A program made the position numbers and the translations under genes. Source: Cyanobacteria bacterium UBA7694 (GTDB taxonomy: Bacteria > Cyanobacteriota > Sericytochromatia > UBA7694). Taken from it: a DNA stretch of 5,762 nucleotides. Location of the stretch: assembly GCA_002482705.1 (NCBI GenBank), contig DLGM01000170.1, forward strand, positions 1 to 5,762, written 5' to 3'. The stretch's first letter is position 1. Each line of letters begins with the position of its first letter. Shown in pieces: positions 5,123 to 5,762 of the stretch. The notes beneath the pieces were generated by a model that was not told the DNA's origin, made no database searches, and saw only the letters and a program-made list of their open reading frames with translations.

Positions 5123-5667
5123 TGGCTCTCAAAGCCACCATTTTTAAGGCCCAGCTCCAGATCAGCGATCTCGACCGCAATTATTATGGCGAACATGCTC
5201 TGACCTTGGCCCGTCACCCCTCTGAAACGGATGAGCGCATGATGGTGCGCCTCTTGACCTTTGCCCTGTATGCCAATGAACACTTGAGCTTTACGCGGGG
5301 TTTAAGCACCGTGGAAGAGCCCGATCTGTGGCACAAGAACCTGACCGATGAGGTGCTGCTCTGGATTGACTTGGGCCAACCGGACGTGCGGCGCATTGCC
5401 AAAGCCTGTGGCCGTTCTAAGCAGGTTGTCATTGTCAGTTATGGGGGGCGCACCGCCGATGTGTGGTGGGAAAAAACCGCCGCTGATTGGCAGCGGTTTG
5501 CCAATTTGACAATTCTCAATATTCCTTTTGCGGCGACCAAAACCCTGGCGGCCTGGAGCGAACGCCAGATTGACTTACAGGTCACGATCAGCGAAGGCCA
5601 AATCTGGCTCTCTCACGGTGAGGATCACCTGGAAGTGACCCCCACCTACTGGTTGCGCCCCGATTAA
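5122..5667 (+). CDS. yaeQ: YaeQ family protein
   Basis: The 181-residue protein aligns with E. coli YaeQ over its full length, starting with MALKATI and including LARHPSETDERMMVRLL (29-45), LSFTRGL (55-61), LWIDLGQPD (80-88), RRIAKAC (90-96), a WW pair (115-116), RFANLTI (125-131) and IWLS (161-164). Structural work on the family, as I recall it, shows a variant PD-(D/E)XK nuclease-like fold; no confirmed substrate is known to me. E. coli YaeQ was once linked to suppression of rfaH defects, an unsettled connection. The candidate acidic pair D83 and D88 in the LWIDLGQPD strand is retained. The start ATG overlaps the preceding stop as TAATG and has no visible ribosome binding site, so translation is probably coupled to the VF530-family gene. 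Its 3' end overlaps a convergent gene by 4 bp, leaving no room for a terminator. Confidence 0.95.
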   Translation: MALKATIFKAQLQISDLDRNYYGEHALTLARHPSETDERMMVRLLTFALYANEHLSFTRGLSTVEEPDLWHKNLTDEVLLWIDLGQPDVRRIAKACGRSKQVVIVSYGGRTADVWWEKTAADWQRFANLTILNIPFAATKTLAAWSERQIDLQVTISEGQIWLSHGEDHLEVTPTYWLRPD

Positions 5668-5762
5668 AAGAGCCGCGAAGGCATGTCCATGAGCGAAGGA
5701 ATGCCAATCGAGAAGTAAAATCCAGCCCGAATCAGCTCACCGGCTGTGCCCGCAGCCGAAAT
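5664..5762 (-). CDS. C-terminal fragment of a convergent gene entering from the right edge
   Basis: On the minus strand one frame is open from the window edge for 32 codons to a TAA at 5664-5666; the other two minus frames hit stops within about ten codons. The visible end reads AGTAGELIRAGFYFSIGIPS and then closes with MPSRLF. The alternating aromatic/hydrophobic GFYFSIG stretch and the terminal phenylalanine resemble the last strand of an outer-membrane beta-barrel (for example Omp85-like proteins), but 32 residues are too few to name a family. The stop overlaps the yaeQ stop by 4 bp. Sequence to the right of the window would settle whether this is a gene. Confidence 0.4.
   Translation of the reverse strand: MSAAGTAGELIRAGFYFSIGIPSLMDMPSRLF

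Noticed and set aside
5681..5718. Short plus-strand frame beginning ATGTCCATGAGC
   Set aside because: Only about 11 codons before a stop and no ribosome binding site; the minus-strand frame explains the region better.

Overview
The window looks like ordinary, compact chromosomal DNA from a diderm (Gram-negative) bacterium. lpxB (lipid A synthesis), a lipobox lipoprotein and an exported metalloprotease all imply an outer membrane or periplasm. The lineage is uncertain. The LpxB carries a YYIAPQEW block, which from memory is typical of cyanobacterial-type LpxB. The VF530-family protein and YaeQ are best known from gamma- and beta-proteobacteria, and MoaB reads close to the proteobacterial form. 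I see no insertion sequence, tRNA, rRNA, CRISPR array or phage module. No stretch longer than about 155 bases lacks a gene.

Layout. (1) 1-806, minus strand: a 75-residue two-helix membrane protein (579-806), then an exported matrixin-like zinc protease (1-525) cut by the left edge one codon before its expected third zinc histidine. (2) 807-927: a divergent intergenic region with an extended -10 promoter lying inside a perfect 7-bp inverted repeat. (3) 928-2059, plus strand: a two-gene unit, a YbjN-like protein of unknown role followed after 1 nt by moaB. (4) 2060-2161: a promoter region with a consensus -10 box and a tandem 10-bp direct repeat. (5) 2162-4042, plus strand: a lipoprotein with a discoidin-like domain, then lpxB, whose ribosome binding site and first start-codon base lie in a perfect 9-bp hairpin. 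(6) 4005-4220, minus strand: a second two-helix small membrane protein, overlapping the lpxB 3' end by 38 bp. (7) 4375-5667, plus strand: a tight three-gene unit of CYTH phosphatase, VF530-family protein and YaeQ. (8) 5664-5762, minus strand: the C-terminal end of a gene entering from the right, overlapping yaeQ by 4 bp.

How the genes relate: the lipoprotein and LpxB both serve the cell envelope and are probably co-transcribed, with lpxB translation possibly dependent on lipoprotein translation. MoaB is the only molybdenum cofactor gene here. The CYTH/VF530/YaeQ unit combines a likely triphosphate-binding enzyme, a basic possible nucleic-acid binder and a nuclease-fold protein. Its spacing (10 nt, then a 1-nt stop/start overlap) argues for joint expression, but their shared task is not evident. 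I found no clear new system; the best leads are the lpxB start hairpin, the operator-like repeat at 883-909 and the three-gene unit.
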